This document shows positions 25,030 to 34,195 of a stretch of 64,000 bases of DNA, piece after piece. Source of the DNA: Kistimonas asteriae. GTDB lineage: Bacteria > Pseudomonadota > Gammaproteobacteria > Pseudomonadales > Endozoicomonadaceae. The position numbers and the translations under genes are program-made. Numbering within the stretch: the stretch's first letter is position 1; each line of letters opens with the position of its first letter. The stretch covers positions 1 through 64,000 of the forward strand of contig NZ_JAEVHF010000010.1 of assembly GCF_018263925.1 (NCBI RefSeq), read 5' to 3'. The notes beneath the pieces are model-generated. The model searched no databases and was not told the DNA's origin. It saw only the letters and a program-made list of their open reading frames with translations.

Positions 25030-25323
25030 TCAAACGGGGTCATTGAAACTCAGGAATTCTTCCGGCAGGGTTTGCAGATAGTCCTCGCGGGCAGGTGGCA
25101 TCTGCAGGTGGTAACCTTGTGTCTGGATATTATCCATGACTTTGGGCATTTCTTCCCGTGCCAGTTTCCGTTCAGGCGTCAGTAACATATCCATGACAGG
25201 TATTGGTTTTCCGAACGCCTTCAGCAATGCTTCCGGTGCTGCCTCCAGCCCTTTCCGTTTTTCCACGTAAAGATACATGTCTTCTTTAGCCGGGCTTTTG
25301 TAGATGGATACCAGCAGTTTCAC
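25030..25323 (-). CDS. ycgL: YcgL domain protein
   Basis: A 97-residue protein of the YcgL family. It opens KLLVSIYKSPAKEDMYLYV and has LLKAFGKPIPVMDMLLTPER in the middle. The GTG start has GGAG 7 nt upstream and lies one base past the rnd stop codon, so translation is coupled. No biochemical function is known. Confidence 0.93.
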   Translation of the reverse strand: MKLLVSIYKSPAKEDMYLYVEKRKGLEAAPEALLKAFGKPIPVMDMLLTPERKLAREEMPKVMDNIQTQGYHLQMPPAREDYLQTLPEEFLSFNDPV

Positions 25324-25324
25324 G

Positions 25325-26488
25325 TCAAGACTCCTCTGACTGTTGCCGCATGTTATTCAAATGGACGACGAGGTTATCCAGAATTTTCTCCTGGCGCCAG
25401 CTTCCCAGGGCATTCAGCAGGGGCGGTGTGGCGGTGAATTCACCGGTGTCGAGATACTGTCTGACCAGGGTATTGGCCAGGAGTTTCACGGGAATCAATT
25501 CCCGGGCGATATGCAGTGCTTCTGACTCTGTAAGGCAGTAGTTGCGAATGGCTTCGACCCAGGGCTTTGCACGCCGGGATAATGGTGCAGGAAGACGTTC
25601 AGGCAATTCGGTTTCAGGCACCTTCAGGGCTTCGCGAATATGCGCCAGGATAGCCTGACCGTGTACTCGGAGGATCGCCGGCGTCATTCGCTCAATACGC
25701 TTCAGCTTATCGAGGTTGTCGGGCTGGTATCGGGCCAGTGGCCAGAGGCTGGCTGCATGGATCACCTTGTTGCGGGGGACATCCAGTTGTCTGGCAGTCT
25801 TTTCCCTGAACAGGCAAAGGTCACGTAATACGGCCAGTTGGCGGGGATACAGTTTCCAGGCGAGTTTGGCATCACGCCAGGCCTCATGCAGGTCCGGCTC
25901 CTGTCGGGCATTACGGATCATGCTGTCACAATCTTCGCGATGCCAGTCCTGTCGCTGCTTGTCCGCAAGCTGTGCCGTCAGGATTGGGTACAGCTGATTC
26001 AGGTAGTAGACATCCAGTGCGGCATAACGGATCTGGTTATCACTGAGCGGGCGCGCCAGCCAGTCAGAACGGGTTTCATCCTTGGCCAGTTCAATACCCA
26101 GAAAACGTTCAACCAGTCGTTGATAACCCAGGCAGTGGTCTGTGCCCAGGAAGGAAACCGCCAGTTGCGTGTCGAATACAGGGTCGGGCAGGGTGCCCAG
26201 CAGGCGTTGGAAAACCTCAAGGTCTTCCCCGGCCGCATGCATCACCTTGATAATGTCGGGGTTTTCAAGCACCGCGCAGAATGGTGTCCAGTCAGTGATA
26301 GCCTGAGGATCTATCAACATGATCTGACTGTCATGTCCCGCCTGTATCAGGCCGGGTATCGGGTAGAAAGTGCTTGTGCGAATAAACTCGGTATCAAGCC
26401 CCAGGTAGGATACGCCCTGCCATTGCTGGCAGGCCTGTGCGAGGCTTTCGTTATCAGCGATCCATTGAATCAGTGGTGCATCGTCCAT
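25325..26488 (-). CDS. rnd: Ribonuclease D
   Basis: A 3'-5' exoribonuclease that trims tRNA and other stable RNA precursors. The DEDD exonuclease domain (about 1-190) has LGLDTEFIRTSTFYP (first D and E), VMHAAGEDLEVF, DTQLAVSFLG and the YAALDVYYL terminus of the family. HRDC domains follow. The ATG at 26488 gives 387 residues, near the usual 375; the open frame extends upstream to 26644, but the extra sequence is not conserved in the family. It leads the rnd-ycgL-ycgN operon. Confidence 0.94.
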   Translation of the reverse strand: MDDAPLIQWIADNESLAQACQQWQGVSYLGLDTEFIRTSTFYPIPGLIQAGHDSQIMLIDPQAITDWTPFCAVLENPDIIKVMHAAGEDLEVFQRLLGTLPDPVFDTQLAVSFLGTDHCLGYQRLVERFLGIELAKDETRSDWLARPLSDNQIRYAALDVYYLNQLYPILTAQLADKQRQDWHREDCDSMIRNARQEPDLHEAWRDAKLAWKLYPRQLAVLRDLCLFREKTARQLDVPRNKVIHAASLWPLARYQPDNLDKLKRIERMTPAILRVHGQAILAHIREALKVPETELPERLPAPLSRRAKPWVEAIRNYCLTESEALHIARELIPVKLLANTLVRQYLDTGEFTATPPLLNALGSWRQEKILDNLVVHLNNMRQQSEES

Positions 26489-26642
26489 CAGGAGGTGGCC
26501 TTGCGCAAAAGGTCGATTATATGAGGAATGGCCCCGTGTTGCTTCAAATAAAAAACTGGCCATGCCTGTGGGATTAATACGCATGTTTGAGAACGGCCGA
26601 CTTTTGTACCTTTGTACGCCTAAACCATCAGGAGTGTTATCC

Positions 26643-26888
26643 ATGGCAAAAACGGTTCACGGACGCAAGGTGCTGAACATGGTGCTGGAGTCTGGGCAGT
26701 CCTACAGTCGCGATGCCCTTAAGGAAGCAATGGCTACTCAGTTTGGTCAAGAGGTGCAGTATCACACCTGTTCAGTACAGGAACTGTCCGCTGATGGCCT
26801 CATCGACCTGTTCCTGGGCAAGGGCAAGCTGGTGGAGACTGACGCCGGGATCATTGGTGATGCCAGCAAGCAGTGTGGCCATCACTGA
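26643..26888 (+). CDS. YecH-like small metal-binding protein
   Basis: An 81-residue protein beginning MAKTVHGRKVLNMVLESGQS. It contains QYHTCSVQELSADGLIDLFL and ends GDASKQCGHH. Conserved His and Cys (VHG, HTC, CGHH) suggest metal binding as in the YecH family. The ATG has AGGAG 8 nt upstream, and the frame upstream of it is not conserved. Its stop overlaps the 3' end of the dipeptidase gene on the other strand by 7 nt. Function unknown. Confidence 0.85.
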   Translation: MAKTVHGRKVLNMVLESGQSYSRDALKEAMATQFGQEVQYHTCSVQELSADGLIDLFLGKGKLVETDAGIIGDASKQCGHH

Positions 26889-27487
26889 GTTGGCATAAGC
26901 TGCGTGCCTGCTTCCTGGTCGGTAAGGGTTGGGAAGCGCTCGCAGTCCGGCAGCTGGTAGTGCCACCATTCGTAATCAAATTTCTCAAAGCCTGCCGTGT
27001 GCATCAGGCCGGCCAGTAACAGCCGGTTTTTCCTTGCCTCCACTGACACCGTTTCGTTGAGGTGCCAGGCCGCTTCCTCGAAATCATCAAAGCCGGTGCC
27101 CATATCCAGCTCTTCGCCGCTGGCACGGTCGATAAGGGTCAGGTCTATCGCGACCCCGCGGCAATGGGGGCAGCGACCGGTATCCGGGTCTGACACATAA
27201 TCACTGCCAGGAAATGCATGCCAGAGCACCCGCTGTGCCTCGACCGGACGAAAGGCATCCCACAGTTTCAGCTTCAGTCCAAGATTGGCAGCATGGGAGA
27301 TTGCACTCTTGAGGCAGTCGGCAGCCTCCTGACGCAGGTAACAGCGTGCATTGCGGTAGATGGTTTTTCCCGTCACGTTACGATCTGTGGCGTAGTAGAG
27401 TTCAATGTCGACATCAAACTGTTCACGGGTGATTTCGGTCAGTGTGGCTATCACGTCACTACCTTGCGGCTTGTTGGGTTTTGACAC
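26882..27487 (-). CDS. D-Ala-D-Ala dipeptidase (VanX/DdpX family)
   Basis: A zinc dipeptidase of about 200 residues. Features are YATDRNVTGKTIY near the N-terminus, LKLWDAFRPVEAQRVLW with the conserved Arg, RCPHCRGVAIDLTL with zinc His and Asp, and FDYEWWHYQL with the catalytic Glu and third zinc ligand. It hydrolyses D-Ala-D-Ala, for peptidoglycan turnover or scavenging rather than resistance, since no vanH or vanA is present. The GTG at 27487 has its AGGAG almost touching, so the GTG at codon 12 (preceded by AAGG) may be the true start. No signal peptide is seen, suggesting cytoplasmic action. Confidence 0.9.
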   Translation of the reverse strand: MSKPNKPQGSDVIATLTEITREQFDVDIELYYATDRNVTGKTIYRNARCYLRQEAADCLKSAISHAANLGLKLKLWDAFRPVEAQRVLWHAFPGSDYVSDPDTGRCPHCRGVAIDLTLIDRASGEELDMGTGFDDFEEAAWHLNETVSVEARKNRLLLAGLMHTAGFEKFDYEWWHYQLPDCERFPTLTDQEAGTQLMPTQ

Positions 27488-27575
27488 TCCTTTCAGTGTA
27501 AGTCATAGCCAGAGCTTGTAGAGGTTAACTGTCTCGGTGGATGACAGGAGATTTCTGCCAGCATTCTTCCTCTTC

Positions 27576-29285
27576 TTAGTGAAAAAACTGCCAGAGATTG
27601 ATGCCCCCCAGGAGAATACAGAGCAACTGCCAGAACAGGGTGGGATTGCGCGACATCAACGGCTGAAAGTCCGTATGTTGGAATGCCGGGTTGGGCGTCG
27701 CAAGATCCTGACAGAATTCCGATAACGCTTCGTAACGTTCCGTGGGGTTGGGGGCAACGGCTTTGGCCAGCGCCTGGTTTATCCAGTCGGGCAGGTCGGG
27801 ACGGTCAAAGCTCACCGGGCGATACCGGAGATGCTTGTAGTGCTTGATGCGAATACTGTTTCCGGCGACTTCGCGGTAGGGAAGGTTGGCTGTCAGCATC
27901 TCGTAGACAATCACCCCGACGGCGAACTGGTCGGCACGGTAATCGATGGCGCCGCCCAGAAAATACTCGGGCGCAACATAATTCTTGGTGCCCTGAGGGG
28001 TATTGTCATGGAGGCCTGACTGGATTTCAGTGTCACCGGCCACACGGGCGGCGCCAAAATCAATCAGTCGAATGCGCCCGTTCTGGTCAATCATCAGGTT
28101 TTCCGGTTTCAGGTCCTGGTGGAGGATCTGCATTCGGTGCAGGCCGCGCAGGGCGCTGACAATCTGACGGGTCAGGTCCCTGACCGTATTGAGGTCCGGT
28201 CTGGGATGGTCCTGCATCCAGCTTCGCAATGTCTGCCCCTGGATGTACTCGCAGGCATGATAAAGAAACTGCTTACCTGCCTTTGGTGCATAGAGTGTCA
28301 TGATCGCAGGATGGTTGACCCGCCGGCCTATCCATTCTTCCCGGAGAAAACCGTCCAGGTAGAGTGGGTCGTCTTCAAAGTTGACTGACGGTGTCTTGAT
28401 GACGACCTGTAGGCCGGAATCGATGTCTTCAGCCAGATAGAGCTGGCTCCGGGTACTGGCATGAAGTGTTTCCAGGATGCGATAGCCATCCAGAATCTGT
28501 CCTGGCTCCAGATCGGGTGGAAACCGCAGTTGTGCCAGACGCTCCAGGGTTTCATGGTTGTTTTCGACCGGCAGAGCATTAATGCGACAAATCACGGCCG
28601 TCAGGTTATCACTGCTACCGGCAGCGAGGGCAGCCTGAACCAGACTGTCGGCTATTTGCTGGAGTTCCGGGTTTTCCATGCAGCTGGCGACGATTTCCCT
28701 GTGACTTAAAACATCGTGAATGCCATCAGTGGTGAGAATGAACACATCCTGTGTTTGCAGAGTTTCAGTGCGGTAATCCACTTCGGTATGGCGATGCATG
28801 CCAAGCGCCCGGGCCAGGTACTGGCGTTGACCGAGACGAGAGGTATGGTCTTCGGTCAGGCATTCCAGCTGCTGCTTTCTGAGACGGTAGATGCGACTGT
28901 CACCAATATGAAGCAGGTGTGCGGTATTGGATTTCAGGACGATGCCGGAAAAGGTCGTACAGAGATCCGTATCGTTGTGAATGTGGTGCTGGCCCTGATA
29001 GTGCAGCCAGCTGTTGATCGCGGTAATAACTTTGCCGGCGGCATGACGCACCTGCCAGGAGTCCGGCGTACTGTAATAGTCCGCCATGAAAGATGAAATA
29101 CTGGTATGGCTGGCTTCCCTGGCCCGTGTACAGGCGCTGACACCGTCGGCGACCAGGGCCACAACCCCTTTGTGCGTAAGGGTATTGTGACTGTCCGGTA
29201 TGCGGATCGCGCAGGCGTCCTGGTTTTCCGGTTTGATGCCGGCGCTGGTGCTGAAAGCGTAATCCACATCAAGGCTGTTGCTCAT
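27576..29285 (-). CDS. PP2C phosphatase - Ser/Thr protein kinase fusion with C-terminal membrane anchor
   Basis: A bifunctional signalling protein of 569 residues. The PP2C-like domain (about 1-240) has VALVADGVSACTRAREAS, LLHIGDSRIYRL, LTTDGIHDVL and SSDNLTAVIC. The kinase domain (about 260-520) has the Lys motif QVVIKTPS, the catalytic loop HQDLKPENLMID, metal motif IDFGAAR and GTKNYVAPEYF. The tail LFWQLLCILLGGINLWQFF is a membrane segment. Similar phosphatase/kinase proteins accompany the assimilatory nitrate genes of Pseudomonas. Here it lies downstream of the nitrate transporter but behind a terminator hairpin. It may modulate nitrate uptake or reduction in response to nitrogen status (inference). 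Confidence 0.93.
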   Translation of the reverse strand: MSNSLDVDYAFSTSAGIKPENQDACAIRIPDSHNTLTHKGVVALVADGVSACTRAREASHTSISSFMADYYSTPDSWQVRHAAGKVITAINSWLHYQGQHHIHNDTDLCTTFSGIVLKSNTAHLLHIGDSRIYRLRKQQLECLTEDHTSRLGQRQYLARALGMHRHTEVDYRTETLQTQDVFILTTDGIHDVLSHREIVASCMENPELQQIADSLVQAALAAGSSDNLTAVICRINALPVENNHETLERLAQLRFPPDLEPGQILDGYRILETLHASTRSQLYLAEDIDSGLQVVIKTPSVNFEDDPLYLDGFLREEWIGRRVNHPAIMTLYAPKAGKQFLYHACEYIQGQTLRSWMQDHPRPDLNTVRDLTRQIVSALRGLHRMQILHQDLKPENLMIDQNGRIRLIDFGAARVAGDTEIQSGLHDNTPQGTKNYVAPEYFLGGAIDYRADQFAVGVIVYEMLTANLPYREVAGNSIRIKHYKHLRYRPVSFDRPDLPDWINQALAKAVAPNPTERYEALSEFCQDLATPNPAFQHTDFQPLMSRNPTLFWQLLCILLGGINLWQFFH

Positions 29286-29307
29286 ACTGCCCGGTTACCT
29301 GTCCTGT

Positions 29308-29338
29308 ATAAAAAGAGGGTGACTGCAGCCAGTCACCC
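29308..29338 (-). terminator. Terminator between narK and the phosphatase/kinase gene
   Basis: On the minus strand the 9-bp stem GGGTGACTG...CAGTCACCC has a tetraloop and is followed by CTCTTTTTAT. It falls in the 111-nt gap after the nitrate transporter. It should reduce or block read-through into the kinase gene. Confidence 0.75.
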
Positions 29339-29396
29339 GAATGTACCATTGACAGACTCAAGCGGGGGAATCTGTCATGGTATGTGCCGGTTACTG

Positions 29397-30866
29397 TCAG
29401 GACACATCAATCATGGTGACGGTGCCATCCGGCATGACTTCTGTCATCTGTCCCTTCGGTTCTTCGAGGAACAGCAGGGTCATGAAGCCGAGTACCGCCG
29501 TGCCGGCAATGACGAGGAAGAAGGTCTGGTACTCCACCAGGGAGAGTACCGTGAGGTAGAAGACAGCGCCCACATTACCGTAGGCGCCGGTCATGCCGGC
29601 GACCTGTCCTGTCAAGCGACGTTTGATCAGCGGTACAACCGCAAATACTGCACCTTCCCCGGCCTGTACAAAGAAGGAGCAGGTCATGGCGGCGATCACT
29701 GCAAGCACCAGTGGCCAGCTGGAATCGATAATGGACATGGTGGCGTAACCGACCGACAGACCTGCCGTTAACACCAGCAGGGTTGCCTTGCGGCCGAAGC
29801 GGTCACTGATCAATCCGCCACCGGGGCGTGACATCAGGTTCATGAATGCGTACGCAGAAGCGACCAGGCCGGCCATGACAGGCGTCAGCTCAAAAGTATC
29901 CATGAAGAACAGTGGCAGCATGGAGACAACGGCCAGTTCAGAGCCAAACGTTGCAAAATAAAGGACGTTCAATACCGCAACCTGCTTGAACTTGTACTGG
30001 TGGATCGTAGGTACAGGTTTGCTGAAAATCTCTTTGTTAATCTGCCAGGCTTTCCAGGCATCCAGGAGATAAAGCAGTGTCAGGCCAATGTATAACGAGG
30101 TAGCTATCTCTGCTGATAGCATGCTGACGCCTTGAGGCGAGAGTTTCCAGGTCAGAAGGGCAAGTGCAGCATACATCGGTATTTTCATGATGAGCAGCAG
30201 TGCGAAGTCACCCTTGGAAGTGACTTCCATGCCGCCCAGGTTCTTGGGGCGGAAATAGGTAGAACCTTTTGGTGTGTCAGTCACGCTCATGTAATAGATG
30301 ACACTGTATGCCAGTGACATCAGGCCGGTCAGACCGACAGCATAACGCCAGCCATCCTCACCGCCAAACAGCAGTGCGATCGTTGGCAGGGTCATGGCGG
30401 CAGCAGCCGAACCAAAGTTGCCCCAGCCGCCGTAGATCCCTTCTGCGGTACCCAGCTGTTTGGCGGGAAACCACTCGGACACCATCCGGATACCAATCAC
30501 AAAGCCAGCACCGATAGTGCCCAGTAAGAAACGGGCGATGGCGGCCTGGATGAAGCTGTCAGCCAGTGCGTACATGAAACAGGGGATGCTGCACAGCGCC
30601 AGCAGGGCGGAATAAACACGACGGGGGCCAAACCGGTCAGTCAGCATCCCGATAATAACCCGGGCAGGGATAGTCAAGGCTACGTTAAGGATTAACAGGG
30701 TTTTGAGCTGTTCGCGAGAGAGTGACAGTGAGTCAGCAATCGCTGTTACCAGCGGCGCATGGTTAAACCACACGACAAAGGTAATAAAAAAGGCAATCCA
30801 GGAAAGATGAAGAGCGCGCATCTTTCCTGTAAATGAAAAAAGGTTGATTTTATCGGATTCTGACAT
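29397..30866 (-). CDS. NarK/NasA-type nitrate (nitrite) transporter
   Basis: A major-facilitator transporter of 489 residues with about 12 membrane segments. The nitrate-porter signature glycine-rich stretch GTAEGIYGGWGNFGSAAAAM and its second-half counterpart GQVAGMTGAYGNVGAVFYL are both present. So are the substrate Arg residues in TIPARVIIGMLTDRFGPRR and LMSRPGGGLISDRFGRKA. It imports nitrate for the nirBD-nasA genes encoded divergently. The ATG has AAGGAG 5 nt upstream. A sigma-54-type promoter lies 48 bp upstream. Confidence 0.95.
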   Translation of the reverse strand: MSESDKINLFSFTGKMRALHLSWIAFFITFVVWFNHAPLVTAIADSLSLSREQLKTLLILNVALTIPARVIIGMLTDRFGPRRVYSALLALCSIPCFMYALADSFIQAAIARFLLGTIGAGFVIGIRMVSEWFPAKQLGTAEGIYGGWGNFGSAAAAMTLPTIALLFGGEDGWRYAVGLTGLMSLAYSVIYYMSVTDTPKGSTYFRPKNLGGMEVTSKGDFALLLIMKIPMYAALALLTWKLSPQGVSMLSAEIATSLYIGLTLLYLLDAWKAWQINKEIFSKPVPTIHQYKFKQVAVLNVLYFATFGSELAVVSMLPLFFMDTFELTPVMAGLVASAYAFMNLMSRPGGGLISDRFGRKATLLVLTAGLSVGYATMSIIDSSWPLVLAVIAAMTCSFFVQAGEGAVFAVVPLIKRRLTGQVAGMTGAYGNVGAVFYLTVLSLVEYQTFFLVIAGTAVLGFMTLLFLEEPKGQMTEVMPDGTVTMIDVS

Positions 30867-30913
30867 GTCTGCTCCTTGTCGAGGCGTACGTTATCGTTGT
30901 CATGCACTCATTG

Positions 30914-30929
30914 AGCAAGGATCAGGCCA
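30914..30929 (-). promoter_or_regulatory. Sigma-54-type promoter for narK
   Basis: On the minus strand the sequence TGGCCTGATCCTTGCT has GG, ten bases, then GC, matching the -24/-12 consensus TGGCAC-N5-TTGC well. It ends 48 bp before the narK ATG. Confidence 0.75.
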
Positions 30930-31038
30930 GAGTGTTGATGTAGTGCCGTCGGGGCGGATTTATTACCGGACTAAAGCGTTTTTGCTCCCCTGCTGGCTTC
31001 TTACTTAGGGGGTCGGATTAATTACATGGCTGCCTGAT

Positions 31039-31057
31039 GGGCACATTTGTTGTGCCC
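31039..31057. promoter_or_regulatory. NtrC-like palindrome in the narK-nirB divergent region
   Basis: GGGCACATTTGTTGTGCCC is a perfect palindrome. It contains GCAC-N7-GTGC, the spacing of the NtrC enhancer consensus. A weaker copy (GCACCAAATTGTGTGC, spacing off by one) lies at about 31071-31086. It is placed about 110 bp from the narK promoter and about 150 bp from the nirB promoter, suitable for activating both. Confidence 0.7.
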
Positions 31058-31207
31058 GGTCAAAATTGTTGCACCAAATTGTGTGCGTCCTGGGGCACTG
31101 AAATGAACCTCTATGGTGCGCGGTATTGGTGCGACGCTGTCAGGATGACACGTTTCTGTTGTTAATGTTTTCTCTAATGCCTTGTTATTTAAGGAATAAC
31201 GGAGTTA

Positions 31208-31221
31208 GGCGTGATATTTGC
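31208..31221 (+). promoter_or_regulatory. Sigma-54-type promoter for nirB
   Basis: AGGCGTGATATTTGCT has GG (31208-31209), ten bases, then GC (31220-31221). The TTTGC half matches the -12 consensus fully; the -24 half is GGCGT. The start codon of nirB is 63 bp downstream. Confidence 0.65.
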
Positions 31222-31283
31222 TTTATCGGTGCAGTCAGGTTGGTTTCATCCAACGCGAGAACAATAAATGACTGGAGCCAGGT

Positions 31284-33821
31284 ATGCAGCATAAGGAAAC
31301 ACTGGTCGTAGTGGGCAATGGCATGGTGGGCCATCGGTTTATCGAAAAACTGGTGGATGACAGTGGTCTTGAGCAATACGACGTCATTATCTTTGGTGAA
31401 GAGCCACGGCCGGCCTACGACAGGGTGCATCTAAGCGAGTTTTTCAGCGGTAAGACAGCTGATGATTTAAGTATGGTTGCCAGTGGTTTTTACGATCAGG
31501 CTGGTATTGAGCTGGTACTTGATGATCGTGTCGCCAGTATTGAGCGATCGACACAGGAAGTGGTGTCCGACAGTGGTCGCCGGGTCGCCTACGATAAACT
31601 GGTGCTGGCGACAGGCTCCTACCCTTTTGTTCCCCCGGTGCCAGGTCATGACCGGGACAACTGTTTTGTCTATCGCACAATTGAAGATCTGGAAGCGATT
31701 CGTGAATCTGCCCGGTCCAGTAAGGTGGGGGCCGTCGTTGGCGGCGGGTTGCTTGGTCTTGAGGCAGCCAAGGCGCTCAAAGATCTGGGTCTGGAAACCC
31801 ATGTCGTGGAATTTGCCCCCCGTCTGATGGCCGTGCAGGTGGATGAAGGCGGTGGTGCCATGTTGCGCCGGAAGATCGAGCAGCTGGGAGTGGCCATTCA
31901 TACCAGCAAAAACACACGGCAGATTGTGGATGGAGAGGACTGTTTTCATCAGATGCAATTTGCCGATGGTGAAGTCCTGGATACCGATATTGTGTTGTTT
32001 TCAGCGGGCATCCGTCCGCGCGATGAGCTGGCCCGATCATGCGATCTGGCGCTCGGTGAGCGTGGCGGTATTGTTGTTGATAACCAGTGTCGAACATCAG
32101 ATCCGGCTGTCTACGCGATCGGTGAATGTGCTTTGTGGGACAATCGTATCTTTGGGCTGGTGGCACCAGGTTACCAGATGGCGCAGGTTGTCGTGGACGA
32201 CTTGCTCGGCACGGATGACAGTGAGTTTGCCGGCGCCGATATGAGCACGAAGCTGAAGCTGATGGGCGTCGATGTCGCCAGTATCGGTGATGCCCACGGC
32301 CGTACCCCGGATTCGTTAAGTTATCAGTATGTTGATGAAGAGCGAGAAGTTTATAAACGGCTGGTGGTCTCCAAAAGCCGGAAGAAACTGCTGGGTGCCG
32401 TTCTGATTGGGGATGCTGATGATTACGGTTCACTGCTGCAGATGATGCTCAACGACATTCGTCTTCCAGCCAAGCCTGCCCAGCTGATTTTGCCTGCCAG
32501 TGATGGGGCGGCGCCGGTTGGGTTGGGTGTCACCGCATTACCGGAGACGGCGCAGATTTGCTCCTGTTTCAATGTCAGCAAGGGCGCTTTGTGCAGTGCA
32601 GTCGCGGAGGGTTGTCAGGATATTGCTTCGCTGAAAAATGCGACCAATGCCGGGACCGGTTGTGGTGGATGTTCTGCACTGGTCAAGCAGGTGCTGGACA
32701 GCGAGCTTGAAAAAATGGGGGTTGAAGTCAAGAAGGATATCTGTGAGCACTTCCCTTATTCACGACAGGAACTCTATCACTTGGTCAGGGTAGATGAGAT
32801 CAAGAGTTTCCAGATGATGCTGGAAAAGCATGGCACCGGCCATGGTTGTGACATCTGTAAACCAACAATCGGTTCTATCCTGGCATCCTGCTGGAACGAC
32901 TATGTCCTGAAAAAAGATCATGCCCACCTTCAGGATACCAATGACTATTACCTGGGCAACCTCCAGAAAGACGGCACGTATTCGGTGGTTCCCCGTGTGC
33001 CGGGTGGTGAGATTACGCCGGAAAAACTGATAGTGATCGGTGAAGTGGCCCGGGATTTCAAGCTTTACACCAAAGTGACAGGTGGTCAGCGGATCGATCT
33101 GTTTGGCGCCCGTGTTCATGAACTGCCGTCTATCTGGAAACGACTCGTCGATGCCGGCTTTGAAACCGGGCACGCCTACGGCAAGGCGATGCGGACGGTG
33201 AAGTCCTGTGTTGGCAGCACCTGGTGCCGTTATGGGGTGCTCGACAGTGTCGGGATGGCCATCCGGGTTGAATCGCGTTATCGCGGTATCCGTTCACCGC
33301 ACAAGATCAAGCTGGCAGTATCCGGCTGTACCCGGGAGTGTGCAGAAGCACAGAGTAAGGATTTTGGTGTGATAGCCACTGAAAAAGGCTGGAATCTCTA
33401 CGTCTGCGGCAATGGTGGTATGAAGCCCCGGCATGCGGATCTTTTTGCCACAGAGCTGGATGATGAGGCGCTGATCCGCACCATTGATCGCACCATGATG
33501 TTCTATATCCGGACCGCTGACCGATTGCAGCGAACGTCTGTCTGGCTCGAAAGCCTGGATGGCGGGTTGGATTATCTGAAGGAAGTCATTCTGGAGGACA
33601 GCCTCGGAATTGGTGAACAGTTGGATGCGGAGATGGCACGATTGGTTGGAACCTATGAATGTGAATGGAAGAAGACCATTGAAGATCCGGAGCAGTTGAA
33701 GCGGTTCCGGCATTTCATCAACAGCGATGCGACCGACAATAACGTGGTCTTTGTGAGTGAGCGTCAGCAGATTCGTCCCGCATTTGACAGTGAAAAGTCA
33801 CTGATTGCGACCAGTGCCTGA
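31284..33821 (+). CDS. nirB: Assimilatory nitrite reductase NAD(P)H large subunit
   Basis: Reduces nitrite to ammonium with NAD(P)H in the cytoplasm. The 845 residues contain, in order, a FAD site (VVVGNGMVGHRF), an NAD site (GAVVGGGLLGLEAAKAL), a BFD-like [2Fe-2S] domain (ICSCFNVSKG and AGTGCGGCSALV), and the sirohaem/[4Fe-4S] domain with Cys in SCVGSTWCRYG and VSGCTRECAEAQ. The length matches the family (about 850). It begins the plus-strand nirB-nirD-nasB-nasA operon behind a sigma-54-type promoter. GGAG lies upstream of the ATG. Confidence 0.97.
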   Translation: MQHKETLVVVGNGMVGHRFIEKLVDDSGLEQYDVIIFGEEPRPAYDRVHLSEFFSGKTADDLSMVASGFYDQAGIELVLDDRVASIERSTQEVVSDSGRRVAYDKLVLATGSYPFVPPVPGHDRDNCFVYRTIEDLEAIRESARSSKVGAVVGGGLLGLEAAKALKDLGLETHVVEFAPRLMAVQVDEGGGAMLRRKIEQLGVAIHTSKNTRQIVDGEDCFHQMQFADGEVLDTDIVLFSAGIRPRDELARSCDLALGERGGIVVDNQCRTSDPAVYAIGECALWDNRIFGLVAPGYQMAQVVVDDLLGTDDSEFAGADMSTKLKLMGVDVASIGDAHGRTPDSLSYQYVDEEREVYKRLVVSKSRKKLLGAVLIGDADDYGSLLQMMLNDIRLPAKPAQLILPASDGAAPVGLGVTALPETAQICSCFNVSKGALCSAVAEGCQDIASLKNATNAGTGCGGCSALVKQVLDSELEKMGVEVKKDICEHFPYSRQELYHLVRVDEIKSFQMMLEKHGTGHGCDICKPTIGSILASCWNDYVLKKDHAHLQDTNDYYLGNLQKDGTYSVVPRVPGGEITPEKLIVIGEVARDFKLYTKVTGGQRIDLFGARVHELPSIWKRLVDAGFETGHAYGKAMRTVKSCVGSTWCRYGVLDSVGMAIRVESRYRGIRSPHKIKLAVSGCTRECAEAQSKDFGVIATEKGWNLYVCGNGGMKPRHADLFATELDDEALIRTIDRTMMFYIRTADRLQRTSVWLESLDGGLDYLKEVILEDSLGIGEQLDAEMARLVGTYECEWKKTIEDPEQLKRFRHFINSDATDNNVVFVSERQQIRPAFDSEKSLIATSA

Positions 33822-33844
33822 TCAATGAAGCCAAGGAGATAGTG

Positions 33845-34192
33845 ATGGAACAGTGGACAACGGTTTGCAGTCAAAAAGACCTGATGCCCTATCTGGGCGT
33901 ATGTGCCCTGGTGGAAGAAAAGCAGATAGCGCTCTTTCAGGTAGGCGACAGCCTCTATGCCATTGATAACTATGACCCGGTCAGTCGTGCGAATGTGATG
34001 TCACGGGGCATTGTGGGTGATCTCAAGGGTGAGCTGGTGGTGGCGTCACCGGTCTACAAGCAGCATTACTCGTTACTGACTGGCCAGTGTCAGGAGGAAC
34101 CTGATATCAAATTGTCTGTGTACCCGGTGCAGATACAGGACGGTATGGTTCAGGTCTCGCCAACGCCTGTAACGCGTGCGCAGGCGGCCTGA
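33845..34192 (+). CDS. nirD: Nitrite reductase small subunit
   Basis: A Rieske-fold small subunit of 115 residues that partners NirB. The pattern QIALFQVGDSLYAIDNYDPV is characteristic. The cysteines and histidines of true Rieske proteins are absent in the usual places, as in other NirD proteins. The ATG at 33845 has AAGGAG 6 nt upstream; a GTG one codon earlier is less likely. It is 23 nt after nirB. Confidence 0.95.
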   Translation: MEQWTTVCSQKDLMPYLGVCALVEEKQIALFQVGDSLYAIDNYDPVSRANVMSRGIVGDLKGELVVASPVYKQHYSLLTGQCQEEPDIKLSVYPVQIQDGMVQVSPTPVTRAQAA

Positions 34193-34195
34193 TTT

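Noticed and set aside
26882-27487. Vancomycin resistance determinant
   Set aside because: Only a VanX-like dipeptidase is present. There is no vanH, vanA or vanRS nearby, and lone homologs of this type are commonly peptidoglycan or dipeptide scavenging enzymes.
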